Shown here: piece by piece, positions 28,946-37,784 of the stretch
Layout of the letters: every line of letters begins with the position of its first letter
Numbering within the stretch: the first letter of the stretch is position 1
Source: an uncultured Pseudomonadota bacterium
Lineage (GTDB): Bacteria; Pseudomonadota; Gammaproteobacteria; Steroidobacterales; Steroidobacteraceae
DNA length: 64,000 nucleotides
Direction: 5' to 3'
Assembly (NCBI GenBank): GCA_903868595.1
Contig: CAIPVV010000053.1
Location: 62,001 to 126,000 of the forward strand
Notes under the pieces: generated by a model
The model's input: only the letters and a program-made list of their open reading frames with translations
What the model was told of the DNA's origin: nothing
Database searches by the model: none
Position numbers and translations under genes: made by a program

Positions 28946-30853
28946 TCAGTCGTTCACGACTACGACCAATCGGTTCACCGAGAGGGTCGCGGAGCCGGAG
29001 TTGAACGGACCGTCGGCCAGGATTGCCAGTACCGTGGTCGTGCCGTTGAGCGCCGTGCCCAGGGCCGCGACTTCATCGGCGAAGCTGGTGAAGGAATCCA
29101 GCTTCTCGCTCACCCGGTGCGCGATCACGAACTGCGTGCTGACCGCGGCCGGGTTGGGCACCAGCGTCAGGCCGCTGGTAATCGTGGAGGGATCCAGGCG
29201 CTGCGGTCCGATTTGCAACGCATGTTCCAGTGCGCTCTGCACCGTCGCCTGGCTCACCACCACATGCGTGGCGCTGAGCGTGGAGAGGAACGGCGCCGTG
29301 ACACCGGGGCGCCCCCACACCAACTCAAGGCCGGCGATCGTGGAGGAGAAGTCCACCAGCGAGACCGCGGCAAAGTCCGGCGGCGCCGCACCGTAGGGCC
29401 TGACATAGCCCAGGAAGCGGACCGGCACGCCGGCCGAAAGGTTCGCCGTGGACAAGGCGGGCGGCACGACGACCGTGTAGGTCGCCGCCAGCGCATCGTT
29501 TGCCGTGCTGCTACCCGTGCCAGCGAAGTTGAAAGCCGAGGGCGGACGGCCATCCAGCGACTGCAGGCTGAGGGTAACCACACCGGCGGCGCTGGAGGCG
29601 TACTGGCCCCACAGGCTCGTCGGTTGCAGGCGGGCGTTGCCCTGCGAGGCGTCCAGCGTACGGTTGCTGGAGACATCGGTGCCCAGCTTCCCGAAGAACT
29701 GGGCATGCTGCCCAACAGAGATATCGGAGGCCGCGAACGCACCCGGGATGGTGTCCTTGCTTACCGTGGTCGCCGAGCCCACGGTCACGGCGATCTGATG
29801 GCCGTACTGCACGCCCGACTCGTCGTGGTGCGCGATCAGTCCGTTGACGACCGTGAGCACGTTGCCGCTGCGGGCCACCACCGTACCCTCGACGCTGTCC
29901 AGACCCGCGCCGGGGATGCTGGTGCCGGCCAGCACCGATGCGGCCGTGAACGTCTTGCTGGACACGTCGAAGCTGCCCTGCGCAGCGGTCAGGACGCCTG
30001 GAGTCAACCCGGCCAGCGCCGTCAGGCCCGCCGTTCCGGTGTAGCTGGTGCCGTTGATGGAAAACGTCGTGGTGGCAGTCGTCTGCACGACCAGATCGCC
30101 ATGCGAACCCTGTCCGTTGTAGAAGGGACGCACCTGGACCGTGTACGAGGTGTTGCTCGCGGTGTTGCTGACGCTCGCCAGCGGACCGCGCACGCGGATC
30201 GACTTGACGGCATCGGGTACGACGCTCGCGGCGAGCACCGGGTTAACCGTGACGGTGACCGTGCCTGACGGCGTGGAGGAAGTCGGCGCCGCCGGCGAAA
30301 CGACGTTGGAAGCGGCGAGGTTGAAGTCCAGCGCAAGGTTCGCGACAGACCCCTTGGTGACGACCAGCGGCCGGTCCGTCGGCAGCTTAAGTGCGAGCGT
30401 CACCTGCGCATTGGGGCTGGTGAGCGGATTGTTATTGGCGCCATTGAGGATATTGGCCGGCGCGATGGCAACGCCGCCGCTGCCGTTATCCACGACGATG
30501 GTGGCACCGGTGTAGTCGAGCGTCAGGGACGCTGACGCGTAGTTGCCTTCCGGCACCTGCGCCGCGCTGATGACTTCCGAAAGGTTCACCAGCTGGGCGA
30601 AGTCCACCTGCGTGGTCGCGGGCAGCGTCTCCACCACCGTGCCATCGGTACGCTTCAATTGGATTGAGACGACGTTGACGATGTAGCTGACGAAATCCCC
30701 TGGCGCATCCGTCAGGGTCACCATGGCCGCGCCGGTCGAGACCGCCGTCGGCTGCAGTCCGGAGGATCCACTGCCGCCGCCGGCGCCGCCACAGGCCACC
30801 AGCGCGGCCAGGCCCAGCGTCAGCAGGACGTTGCGAATATCAAGGCGCTTCAT
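28946..30853 (-). CDS. Large DUF4382-type lipoprotein
   Basis: 635 residues from an ATG at 30853, preceded by an unusually good GGAGGAG ribosome-binding site. The signal ends in LVACGG, a lipobox. Residues about 40-180 match DUF4382 (VTLTDAPGDFVSYIVNVVSI, then EVISAAQVPEGNY). The rest is beta-rich with repeated modules (GTVVARSGNVLTVVNG, YTVQVRPFYNG) resembling DUF5666-type OB-like repeats. Codon use and composition are rich in Ser, Thr, Ala and Val, as expected of a cell-surface protein. Ligand and role are unknown. Confidence 0.85.
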   Translation of the reverse strand: MKRLDIRNVLLTLGLAALVACGGAGGGSGSSGLQPTAVSTGAAMVTLTDAPGDFVSYIVNVVSIQLKRTDGTVVETLPATTQVDFAQLVNLSEVISAAQVPEGNYASASLTLDYTGATIVVDNGSGGVAIAPANILNGANNNPLTSPNAQVTLALKLPTDRPLVVTKGSVANLALDFNLAASNVVSPAAPTSSTPSGTVTVTVNPVLAASVVPDAVKSIRVRGPLASVSNTASNTSYTVQVRPFYNGQGSHGDLVVQTTATTTFSINGTSYTGTAGLTALAGLTPGVLTAAQGSFDVSSKTFTAASVLAGTSIPGAGLDSVEGTVVARSGNVLTVVNGLIAHHDESGVQYGHQIAVTVGSATTVSKDTIPGAFAASDISVGQHAQFFGKLGTDVSSNRTLDASQGNARLQPTSLWGQYASSAAGVVTLSLQSLDGRPPSAFNFAGTGSSTANDALAATYTVVVPPALSTANLSAGVPVRFLGYVRPYGAAPPDFAAVSLVDFSSTIAGLELVWGRPGVTAPFLSTLSATHVVVSQATVQSALEHALQIGPQRLDPSTITSGLTLVPNPAAVSTQFVIAHRVSEKLDSFTSFADEVAALGTALNGTTTVLAILADGPFNSGSATLSVNRLVVVVND

Positions 30854-31497
30854 AAAACTCCTCCGTTGTGCAGGGTGGCTGCCGCCGGACCCACAACCGT
30901 CCCGGCAACAAGCCATAGGAGCCAAGCATGCCCCTCTGCCTGTCAATTTGTAATGTCCGAAAACAGCGACAAGTCCAAATTATTATTCCAAATAGCGTCG
31001 TCGCAAGCCACCGGGGCAAGCCTCCCGCCGCAACCGGCCCGCTGTCAGCTTCCTGCAAGCTTGGGCGGATAATTTCCACCCTCCGCTGCAGGGACCGGGA
31101 TTGCCACAGGCGACCTGATGCGACCGCGGCGTTTTACGTTCTGTAACGCTTCCGACGGCACTACTCCCGCCGATCGAAGACCACAGACAGGCTCCGGCTT
31201 CCCCAGACGCCGGAGCTTTTTTTTGCCGCGGCGACCGGCGTCTCCATGCCTGCCCGCGCATCGCCTGCCTCAGCGACGCCCAAGACGCTGCCCTGCTCCT
31301 AGCCCGCCGTCCCGCCCTGTGACTGTTTGCAGCGAGCCACGGCCGCGACTGCAGCGGGACCGCCACAGCATCGCCGTGTGGCAAAAGGACAGCCTTTGCA
31401 GTCCCCCGCACGCCCTCGACGCCAAAGCCTCGGCCGCCGATATCGGCTACGCTAGGGGCTTGAAATCACAGACACTTAACCGCCTCTCAGAGCGCTC
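30854..31497. other. Long divergent intergenic region with an orphan terminator
   Basis: 644 bases between the leftward lipoprotein gene and the rightward response regulator gene. No coding sequence is supported. A full rho-independent terminator on the plus strand (31191-31224) is not explained by any gene, so a short RNA may be made from about 31070. The stretch 30950-31000 is unusually AT-rich for this window (AATTATTATTCCAAATA) and may hold promoters. Confidence 0.5.
31191..31224 (+). terminator. Rho-independent terminator without an upstream gene
   Basis: An 8-bp perfect stem (GCTCCGGC with GCCGGAGC), a 10-base loop and eight consecutive T residues. It faces rightward, 270 bases before the response regulator gene and with no rightward gene upstream for 3.7 kb. 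It therefore ends either a small RNA or an attenuated leader. A GATAAT at 31068-31073 is a possible -10 about 125 bases upstream. Confidence 0.8.
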
Positions 31498-32172
31498 ATG
31501 CGAACCCTGGTAGCCGAAGACGACGACTCTATCGGAGAGGCCATCGTGGCCACGCTGGAGAGTGGCGGACACGTCGTGGATCGCGTCGTCAGCGGCCGGC
31601 ATGCGGACCAGGCACTGGCCAGCGGTGCCTTCGAGCTGCTGGTGCTGGACTTGGGGCTGCCGGGCCTGGACGGGACGGAAGTACTGCGGCGCCTGCGCCA
31701 GCGCGGCGAGGGGATGCCGGTGCTGGTCATTACCGCACGCGATGCCCTCAACGAACGCGTGCAGGTGCTCGACCTGGGTGCCGACGACTACCTGGTGAAG
31801 CCGTTCGCGCTGACGGAGTTCGAGGCTCGCGTGCGGGCGCTGATGCGCCGCGCGGCCAACCGTGGTGCCACGGAGCTACGCATCGGCAACCTCACCCTGA
31901 ACCTACCGGGCCAGCGCATCACGGTAGGCGGCCAGGCGGTGGATCTCACGCGCCGGGAGTTCGCGCTGCTGGCGGCGCTCGCCACCCGCCAGGACCGCGT
32001 GACCAGCCGGGCCCAGCTCATCGAGGCGATCTGCAGCTGGGATGACGACCTCACCGACAACGGTCTGGACATCGCGATCCATCGGGTGCGGCGCAAGCTG
32101 GAGCACAGCGGCGTCGGCATCCGCACGATTCGGGGCCTGGGCTACCTGCTGCAGGAAGGCCAGGGTGAGTAG
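31498..32172 (+). CDS. OmpR-family response regulator (QseB/PmrA type)
   Basis: 224 residues. Receiver domain with acidic pocket EDDD at 7-10, phosphoacceptor Asp51 (VLDLGLPG), Thr79 and Lys101 (YLVKPF); then a winged-helix DNA-binding domain with DLTRREFALLAALA and GLDIAIHRVRRKLEHSG. It overlaps the kinase gene by 8 bases. The downstream exporter genes follow in the same direction, so it probably controls that operon. Confidence 0.95.
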   Translation: MRTLVAEDDDSIGEAIVATLESGGHVVDRVVSGRHADQALASGAFELLVLDLGLPGLDGTEVLRRLRQRGEGMPVLVITARDALNERVQVLDLGADDYLVKPFALTEFEARVRALMRRAANRGATELRIGNLTLNLPGQRITVGGQAVDLTRREFALLAALATRQDRVTSRAQLIEAICSWDDDLTDNGLDIAIHRVRRKLEHSGVGIRTIRGLGYLLQEGQGE

Positions 32173-33559
32173 GGGCGGTTCGCGGCCCAGCCTGCGTTTG
32201 CGACTGCTGGCGGTGCTCATGCTGCCGATCCTGGCGCTGCTGCTGATCGGTGCAGCGGTCACCTACCGCGTGGTGCTGAGCTACGACAACATCGAGCACG
32301 ATCGTGCCCTCACGACGGATGCGACCTCCGTGGCCGCCCTGCTGCGCACGGAGCAGGAGGATGGCAGCCTCTCCTCGCAGGCGCGCTACCTGCTCGCGTA
32401 CGATGCGGAGGGCACGAACTACTTTGCGGTCACGAGCAGCCGGCGCGGCGTGCTCAGCAGCACCGATCTCTACCCGACGCCGCCCCGCCCTCCCGCCATC
32501 GACGCGCCGCCCCAGCTCTTCGATGCCGATGTCGCGGGACAGCCGGTTCGGGCCGTGACGCTGCGGGTGCGCTCGCAGAGCAATCCGGAGGAGTACTTCA
32601 CCGTGACGGTGGCGGAGACGCTGCACAGCCGGCAGCGTCTTGCGCGGGAGATCCTGCGCATCACGCTTCCCCTGCAGGGCCTGCTCATCGCCGGCCTGCT
32701 GGGGCTGATCTGGGTCGGCGTGTACTTCGGCTTGCGCAGCCTGGATCCACTGATGCACCGCCTGGCCTCGCGCGCCCAGGGCCTTGAGCCGGTGAGCGAT
32801 GCGCAGGTGCCGCGCGAGATCCTGCCGCTAACCCACACCATCGACGCCCTCTTCGCCCGGCTGCGCGAGGCGCTGGAAGTGCAGGAGAACTTCGTGGCCG
32901 ACGCGGCACACCAGCTGCGTACGCCGCTTGCCGGCCTCCGGCTGCACGTGGAACAGGCACTGGAGTCCCATGACGAGCGCAGCTTGCGCAGCGCCCTGCA
33001 GCAGGTGCAGACGCTGACGCTGCGGGCCAGCCGCACCTCCAACCAGCTGCTCTCGCTCATGCGTGCGCAGACTCCCCTGGACACCGAGGAGCAGCAGTCC
33101 CCACTGGACCTGGCGGCGCTCGTGCGCGAGACGGTCACCGAGCGCGTTCCAGATGGCCTGCGTGCCGACATCGACCTGGGCTATCACGGCCCGCATGCGC
33201 CCCTGTGGATCGCCGGCAATGCCGCGGCGCTGCGCGACCTGCTGCAGAACCTCCTGGACAATGCCCTGAGCTATGCCGGCCGCGGCAGCAGCGTGACGGT
33301 ATCGCTGGAGGGTGCCGCCTCCGGCCAGGTCACCCTGACGGTGGCCGACACCGGCCCCGGCGTGCCCGAGGCGTACCTGCATCGACTGGGGGAGCGCTTC
33401 TACCGCGTCCCGGGGTCCGGCCCGCCGGGCACGGGGCTGGGGCTGGCGATCGTTGCACGGATTGCCCAGCGGCATCGCGCCGGCCTTAAATTCGGGCCGA
33501 CCCCGGACGGGGGGTTCAGCGTCAGCGTAGAATTCCCGCCCTTGAACCGCCCTTCCTGA
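32165..33559 (+). CDS. Sensor histidine kinase (QseC/TctE type)
   Basis: 464 residues from a GTG overlapping the regulator stop. Two membrane helices (about 14-34 and 167-190) flank a periplasmic domain of about 130 residues. Then come HAMP, the phosphoacceptor His249 in FVADAAHQLRTPLAGLRLH, the N box LLQNLLDNALSYA, and G boxes DTGPGVPEAYL and GTGLGLAIVARI. The sensed signal is unknown; the exporter operon starts 20 bases later. Confidence 0.94.
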   Translation: MSRGGSRPSLRLRLLAVLMLPILALLLIGAAVTYRVVLSYDNIEHDRALTTDATSVAALLRTEQEDGSLSSQARYLLAYDAEGTNYFAVTSSRRGVLSSTDLYPTPPRPPAIDAPPQLFDADVAGQPVRAVTLRVRSQSNPEEYFTVTVAETLHSRQRLAREILRITLPLQGLLIAGLLGLIWVGVYFGLRSLDPLMHRLASRAQGLEPVSDAQVPREILPLTHTIDALFARLREALEVQENFVADAAHQLRTPLAGLRLHVEQALESHDERSLRSALQQVQTLTLRASRTSNQLLSLMRAQTPLDTEEQQSPLDLAALVRETVTERVPDGLRADIDLGYHGPHAPLWIAGNAAALRDLLQNLLDNALSYAGRGSSVTVSLEGAASGQVTLTVADTGPGVPEAYLHRLGERFYRVPGSGPPGTGLGLAIVARIAQRHRAGLKFGPTPDGGFSVSVEFPPLNRPS

Positions 33560-33579
33560 GGCAGACGGATCCGCCGAGC

Positions 33580-34971
33580 TTGAAGTCCTACTCCCACACC
33601 CTGCTCGCCAGTCTCGCAGCACTGGCGGTACTTGGCCTGGCGGGCTGCGCCGCGCAGCCGCCCCCCCCGCTGGCGTCGCCGCTGCCGGCGCAGTGGCGGC
33701 ACCAGTTGGCGCCGCTGCCGGCGAGCGAGCAGTTGCAGACCTGGTGGCAGGGCTTTGAAGATCCGACCCTCGACGGCCTGGTGCGCACGGCGCTGCGGGA
33801 CAACCTGGACTTGGCCGGGGCCGTGGAGCGGCTGCAGGCCGCTCGGGTGATTCGCCAGCATGCGAGTGCTCGCTACCTGCCCTATGTCCGCGCCATGACG
33901 GAGGATGTGATCAATCCGAACGCCAGCGCCTCCTACCTGGTGGCGGGTTTCGATGCCGTGTGGGAACTGGGCCTGTTCGGCCGCCGTGAGGGCACGCGGC
34001 GCCTAACCCAAGGCGCACTGGATGAGGCCGGCGCAAGCCTGGCCGGCGCGCGGGTCTCCCTCGTCGGGGAGGTCGTGGGCGACTACCTGATGGCCGCGGC
34101 CATGCAGGATCGGTTGCGGATCCTCCACGAGCAGGAGGGCGTGCTGAGGCGGCAAGGGGAGCTGATTCGCGTTCGTGTTCAGCTGGGCCTGGCCACTGCG
34201 CAGCAGTTGACCGAGGCACAGGGCCAGCTCGCCCGGCTCGCAGCCGACCGCGTGCAGGCCGAGCAGCAGCAGGACGCGCTGGAACAGCAGCTGGCCGTAC
34301 TCCTGGCCCGCGCCCAGCCCGACCCAGCCTGGCAATCCGGCAATGGCCTGCCCCCCCGGCTCCCGCCGCTACCGGCGAGCGCCCCGGCCGACTTGCTGCG
34401 CGTGCGCCCGGAAATCCGTCGGGCCGAAGCCGACGTGCTGCAGGCCGCTGGGGCCGCGGCCGTCGCGCAGGCGGATCGCCTGCCCAACCTGGCGATCGGC
34501 GGCTCCCTGGTCCTGGCCACCAATATCACGCGCAACCGGCGCGCGCAGGAATACAACATCGCCTCCATCGGTCCGCTGCTGGACATACCGCTGCTGGATT
34601 GGGGCCTGCGACGCGCCAATGCCGACGCGAAGGCGCATCTGCTGAAGGCCGCGACACTCGCCTACCGCCAGGCGGTCCTCACGGCCTACGCGGAAGTGGA
34701 AACCGCGCTGGGCAACCTCGCGAGCTTCCAGCTGCGCGAGAACTCGGAAGCCGACGTGAGCCGCGCCGCGCATGAACTGGCCCGGCAAACCGATACCCGC
34801 ATGGGATTCTCCCTGGCGAGCGCCTTGGAGCAAGCCAGCGCCCGCAGCACGGCGCTGCAGTCGGATCTGGTGCAGGTGGACTTCAGGGTCCAGCACGCCC
34901 TCGCCTACGTCACGCTCTTCAAGGCACTGGGTGGCGCTGCGCTACCCGGCGATACGGGCGCCACGCCGTGA
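33580..34971 (+). CDS. Outer-membrane efflux lipoprotein (NodT/OprM family)
   Basis: 463 residues starting at a TTG. Lipoprotein signal with LAGC (Cys23), then the OMF repeat architecture: WQGFEDPTLDGLVRTALRDN early and PLLDIPLLDWGLRRANADAK late, each an RND/ABC-associated outer-membrane factor hallmark. It forms the trimeric outer-membrane channel of a tripartite exporter. It is placed first in the transporter operon and overlaps the permease gene by four bases. Confidence 0.92.
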   Translation: MKSYSHTLLASLAALAVLGLAGCAAQPPPPLASPLPAQWRHQLAPLPASEQLQTWWQGFEDPTLDGLVRTALRDNLDLAGAVERLQAARVIRQHASARYLPYVRAMTEDVINPNASASYLVAGFDAVWELGLFGRREGTRRLTQGALDEAGASLAGARVSLVGEVVGDYLMAAAMQDRLRILHEQEGVLRRQGELIRVRVQLGLATAQQLTEAQGQLARLAADRVQAEQQQDALEQQLAVLLARAQPDPAWQSGNGLPPRLPPLPASAPADLLRVRPEIRRAEADVLQAAGAAAVAQADRLPNLAIGGSLVLATNITRNRRAQEYNIASIGPLLDIPLLDWGLRRANADAKAHLLKAATLAYRQAVLTAYAEVETALGNLASFQLRENSEADVSRAAHELARQTDTRMGFSLASALEQASARSTALQSDLVQVDFRVQHALAYVTLFKALGGAALPGDTGATP

Positions 34972-36095
34972 CATCGCTGGCACTGAAGACGTTGATCTAC
35001 GAATGGCGCCGCTTCCTCCCGGCCGTCCTGGCAGTGGGCTTTGCCTGCCTGCTGCAGCTGCTGCAGATCGCCTTCGTGCTGGGCATCTTCAGCAGCGCGA
35101 GCGTCTATATCACCGGCTCCACGGCGCAGCTGTGGATCGGCTACCCGGGTACGCAGAGCGTCAACGTGGGCCGGCCGGTGCACGAGGAGCTGCGGTCGCG
35201 GTTGGCGATGGATCCGCAGGTGCAACGTGTCGAGCCCTTCCTATGGCTCGATGCCGACTGGCGCAGCGCCCGTGGCGGCGCCTCGGTCATCGTCTCCGGG
35301 ATCGACGAGCGGCCCAATGGCCTGATGTTCGCGCACGTGCTGCCAGCGGAGCTGCGCGCGCAGCTCACGGTGCCGGATACGGTTATTGTCGACCGGGCCG
35401 ATCTCTCCAAGCTGGGCGTCAACGTTGGGGAGTGGGCCACCATCAATGGCGAGCGGGTGCGCATCATCGGCGTGACCCAGGGCCTGCGCGCGCTGGGCGG
35501 CGTGAACGTCGTGGCCTCGCTGCAAACCGCACGACACCTGGATGCCGGTGGCAGCACCTCGATCGGCCCGACCTATTTCGTGGCGCAGCTCCGCGGACCC
35601 GACAACGCCGAGGCGGTAGCCCGGCGCCTGTGCTGCCAGGCCTCCTTCGGTCCCTACGAGGTCTGGACCGCAAAGGCCTTTGCGCGACGCTCGGAACTCT
35701 ACTGGCTGCTGGACACCGGCGCCGGTGCGGGCGTGATGTTCCTGGCCGTTATCGTCTTCGCCGCCGGCGCGGCGATCAGCAGCCAGGCGCTGATGGCGGC
35801 CGTCGGCGGATCACTGCGGGAATACGCGACGCTCAACGCGCTCGGCGTCGGCATCGCGAGCCTGCGTTGGGTGGTCCTGGAGCAAGCGCTGTGGGTCGGC
35901 GCGGCGGGCCTGCTGGGGGCCGCGGCCCTGGGCGGCGCCCTGTTGCTGCTGGCCCGCTCGCAGGACGTGCCGGTCGTGCTGGATATCTGGGTGACGCTGC
36001 TGTGCATGGGTGTTGCCCTGGGCGTGGCCGTGGTCTCGGGACTGGCAGCTGTGCAGAGCCTTCGGCGCGCGGACCCGGCAACGCTGCTGCGTTAA
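34968..36095 (+). CDS. ABC exporter permease (FtsX/DevC-like)
   Basis: 375 residues, GTG start overlapping the previous stop. One N-terminal helix (about 17-40), a large extracytoplasmic domain (about 45-245), then three helices in the FtsX-like C-terminus (starting near 250, 300 and 345), ending LRRADPATLLR. The compact four-helix topology and N-terminal SLALKTLIYEWRRFLPAVL recall DevC, the permease of the DevBCA glycolipid exporter, more than full MacB, because no ATPase is fused. Together with the next two genes and the OMF it forms a complete tripartite pump. Confidence 0.9.
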   Translation: MTSLALKTLIYEWRRFLPAVLAVGFACLLQLLQIAFVLGIFSSASVYITGSTAQLWIGYPGTQSVNVGRPVHEELRSRLAMDPQVQRVEPFLWLDADWRSARGGASVIVSGIDERPNGLMFAHVLPAELRAQLTVPDTVIVDRADLSKLGVNVGEWATINGERVRIIGVTQGLRALGGVNVVASLQTARHLDAGGSTSIGPTYFVAQLRGPDNAEAVARRLCCQASFGPYEVWTAKAFARRSELYWLLDTGAGAGVMFLAVIVFAAGAAISSQALMAAVGGSLREYATLNALGVGIASLRWVVLEQALWVGAAGLLGAAALGGALLLLARSQDVPVVLDIWVTLLCMGVALGVAVVSGLAAVQSLRRADPATLLR

Positions 36096-36101
36096 AACGC
36101 C

Positions 36102-36839
36102 ATGACCTCAGCTGCCACACCCACCTACCCCCTGCGCGCGCTCAACGTCAGCAAGAGCTTCCTGGTCGGGCGCATCCGCACGCAGGTGCTCACGGACCTC
36201 TCGCTGGACGTGGAGGCGGGCAGGCTCACCCTGATCGCCGGTCCCTCCGGCTGCGGCAAGAGCACGCTGCTGGCGATATTGAGCGGCCTGCTGCGCGTTG
36301 AGGCAGGCGCCGTGCAGGCGCTGGGCAAGGACCTGGCCGAGCTCAGCCGGCACGAGCTGGAGCGCTTTCGGCTCAGCCATACGGGATTTATTTTCCAGGA
36401 GTTCGGCCTCTTCCCCGCCTTGACCGCGCTGGAACAGGTGGAGCTGCCGCTGCATTACCTGGGCATGAGCCGCGCAAGTGCTCGCGTCCGCGCCGAGCAG
36501 TCGCTGGAGGAAGTGGGCATGGCCACGCGCTCGCGCCTGCGTCCCTCGGAACTCTCCGGCGGCGAGAAACAGCGCGTGGCCATCGCCCGCGCCATTGCCA
36601 AGGAGCCGGCGCTGCTGTTCGCCGACGAACCCACCAGCGCACTGGACGCGGCCAATGGCGCGCTGGTGATCGACCTCTTGCACAGAATCGCGCGCAGCCA
36701 CGGGACTACCGTGCTGTGCGTTAGTCATGATCCGCGCGTCATCAGCCATGCGGACCGCGTGTTCCAGATGGAGGATGGCCGCATCCTCGAGAGCCACCCG
36801 CGCCCTCCCACCCCTATCCTGAAAGGCCACACGGCATGA
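36102..36839 (+). CDS. ABC exporter ATPase (LolD/MacB/DevA type)
   Basis: 245 residues. Walker A GPSGCGKST, Q loop in GFIFQEFGLFPALTALEQ, signature LSGGEKQRVAIARAIA, Walker B ALLFADEPTSALD, and switch His in VLCVSHDPRV. This is the FtsE/LolD/MacB subfamily that powers mechanotransmission-type exporters. It starts 6 bases after the permease and overlaps the adaptor by four bases. Confidence 0.96.
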   Translation: MTSAATPTYPLRALNVSKSFLVGRIRTQVLTDLSLDVEAGRLTLIAGPSGCGKSTLLAILSGLLRVEAGAVQALGKDLAELSRHELERFRLSHTGFIFQEFGLFPALTALEQVELPLHYLGMSRASARVRAEQSLEEVGMATRSRLRPSELSGGEKQRVAIARAIAKEPALLFADEPTSALDAANGALVIDLLHRIARSHGTTVLCVSHDPRVISHADRVFQMEDGRILESHPRPPTPILKGHTA

Positions 36840-37735
36840 GCCCATCCCCCCCCTTGCGCTGGTTAGCCGCCCTGCTCGCGTTGAGCGCCTGCTCCGCGCC
36901 GCCGCCACCGCCCGCCCCCGCACCGAGCAGTTACGCGGCAGTGGCGCGGGGCCGCGTGGATGTCGAAGGAGGCCTGGTGGCGCTGGCGGCCCCCCGTGAC
37001 GGCGTGGTGAGCCACGTCGCCATTCACCAGGGCCAGGACGTACACAAGGGCGACGTCCTGTTGGAACTGGACGCCACCGCGAGCCACCTCGCCTTGCGGG
37101 CGGCCACGGCCGAGCAGCAGCAGGCGCGGGCCGAATTGGCCGTGCTGGAGCAGCAGCGACGGGCGGCCGCCGTGCGGGCCGAGCGACTGGCCGCCGCGGC
37201 GAAGGCCGGTGCCGGCGAGGGACAGCTGGCCGATGATGCCGCCGCAGCCTTGGCCCAGCTCACCGCGCAGCGCGAGGTGACCCAGGCCGCCATTGCCGCG
37301 GCAGAGGTCAAGGCCAGCGCTGCCCGCTACGAGATCACGCAGCGGACGCTACGCAGCCCCCAGTCAGGCACGGTGGTTCAACTGGCCGCGCAGGACGGCG
37401 TCGCCGTCTCCGCGCAATCCGGCGCGCTGGTGACCTTGCTGCCGGCGGTTCCGCGGATCGTGCGCGCGGAGCTCAGCGAGGGCTACGTGGCCCAGGTCCG
37501 GGCCGGGCTGTCGGCGGAAGTCAGCGCCGAGGACGACGCCGAGAAGGCGTGGCCGGCCCGGGTGCTGCGCGTTAGCGCGGTTGTGGCTGCCTCGCAACTT
37601 GAGGACGATCCGCAACGCCGGGCCTCTTCGCGCACGGTGGAGTGCGTGCTGTCCCTGGACCCCATGGCGGACCTGCGGGTCGGCCAGCGCGTCATGGTGC
37701 GATTCTTGAAGCCCGTGGCGGCCACGAAAGACTGA
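36836..37735 (+). CDS. Periplasmic adaptor lipoprotein of the ABC exporter (HlyD/DevB type)
   Basis: 299 residues. Lipobox SACS (Cys19), then a lipoyl half-motif GGLVALAAPRDGVVSHVAIHQ and GDVLLELDA, a helical hairpin (about 85-165) with EQQQARAELAVLEQQRRAA, the second half-motif RTLRSPQSGTVVQLAAQDG, and a beta-barrel end with VGQRVMVRF. It links permease and outer-membrane channel. Last of the tightly packed exporter genes; the hydrolase follows 49 bases later. Confidence 0.93.
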   Translation: MSPSPPLRWLAALLALSACSAPPPPPAPAPSSYAAVARGRVDVEGGLVALAAPRDGVVSHVAIHQGQDVHKGDVLLELDATASHLALRAATAEQQQARAELAVLEQQRRAAAVRAERLAAAAKAGAGEGQLADDAAAALAQLTAQREVTQAAIAAAEVKASAARYEITQRTLRSPQSGTVVQLAAQDGVAVSAQSGALVTLLPAVPRIVRAELSEGYVAQVRAGLSAEVSAEDDAEKAWPARVLRVSAVVAASQLEDDPQRRASSRTVECVLSLDPMADLRVGQRVMVRFLKPVAATKD

Positions 37736-37784
37736 CGAAACCTGCCTCTGGCACCCTTGCGGGACGCAATGGAGGCAGCCGACC

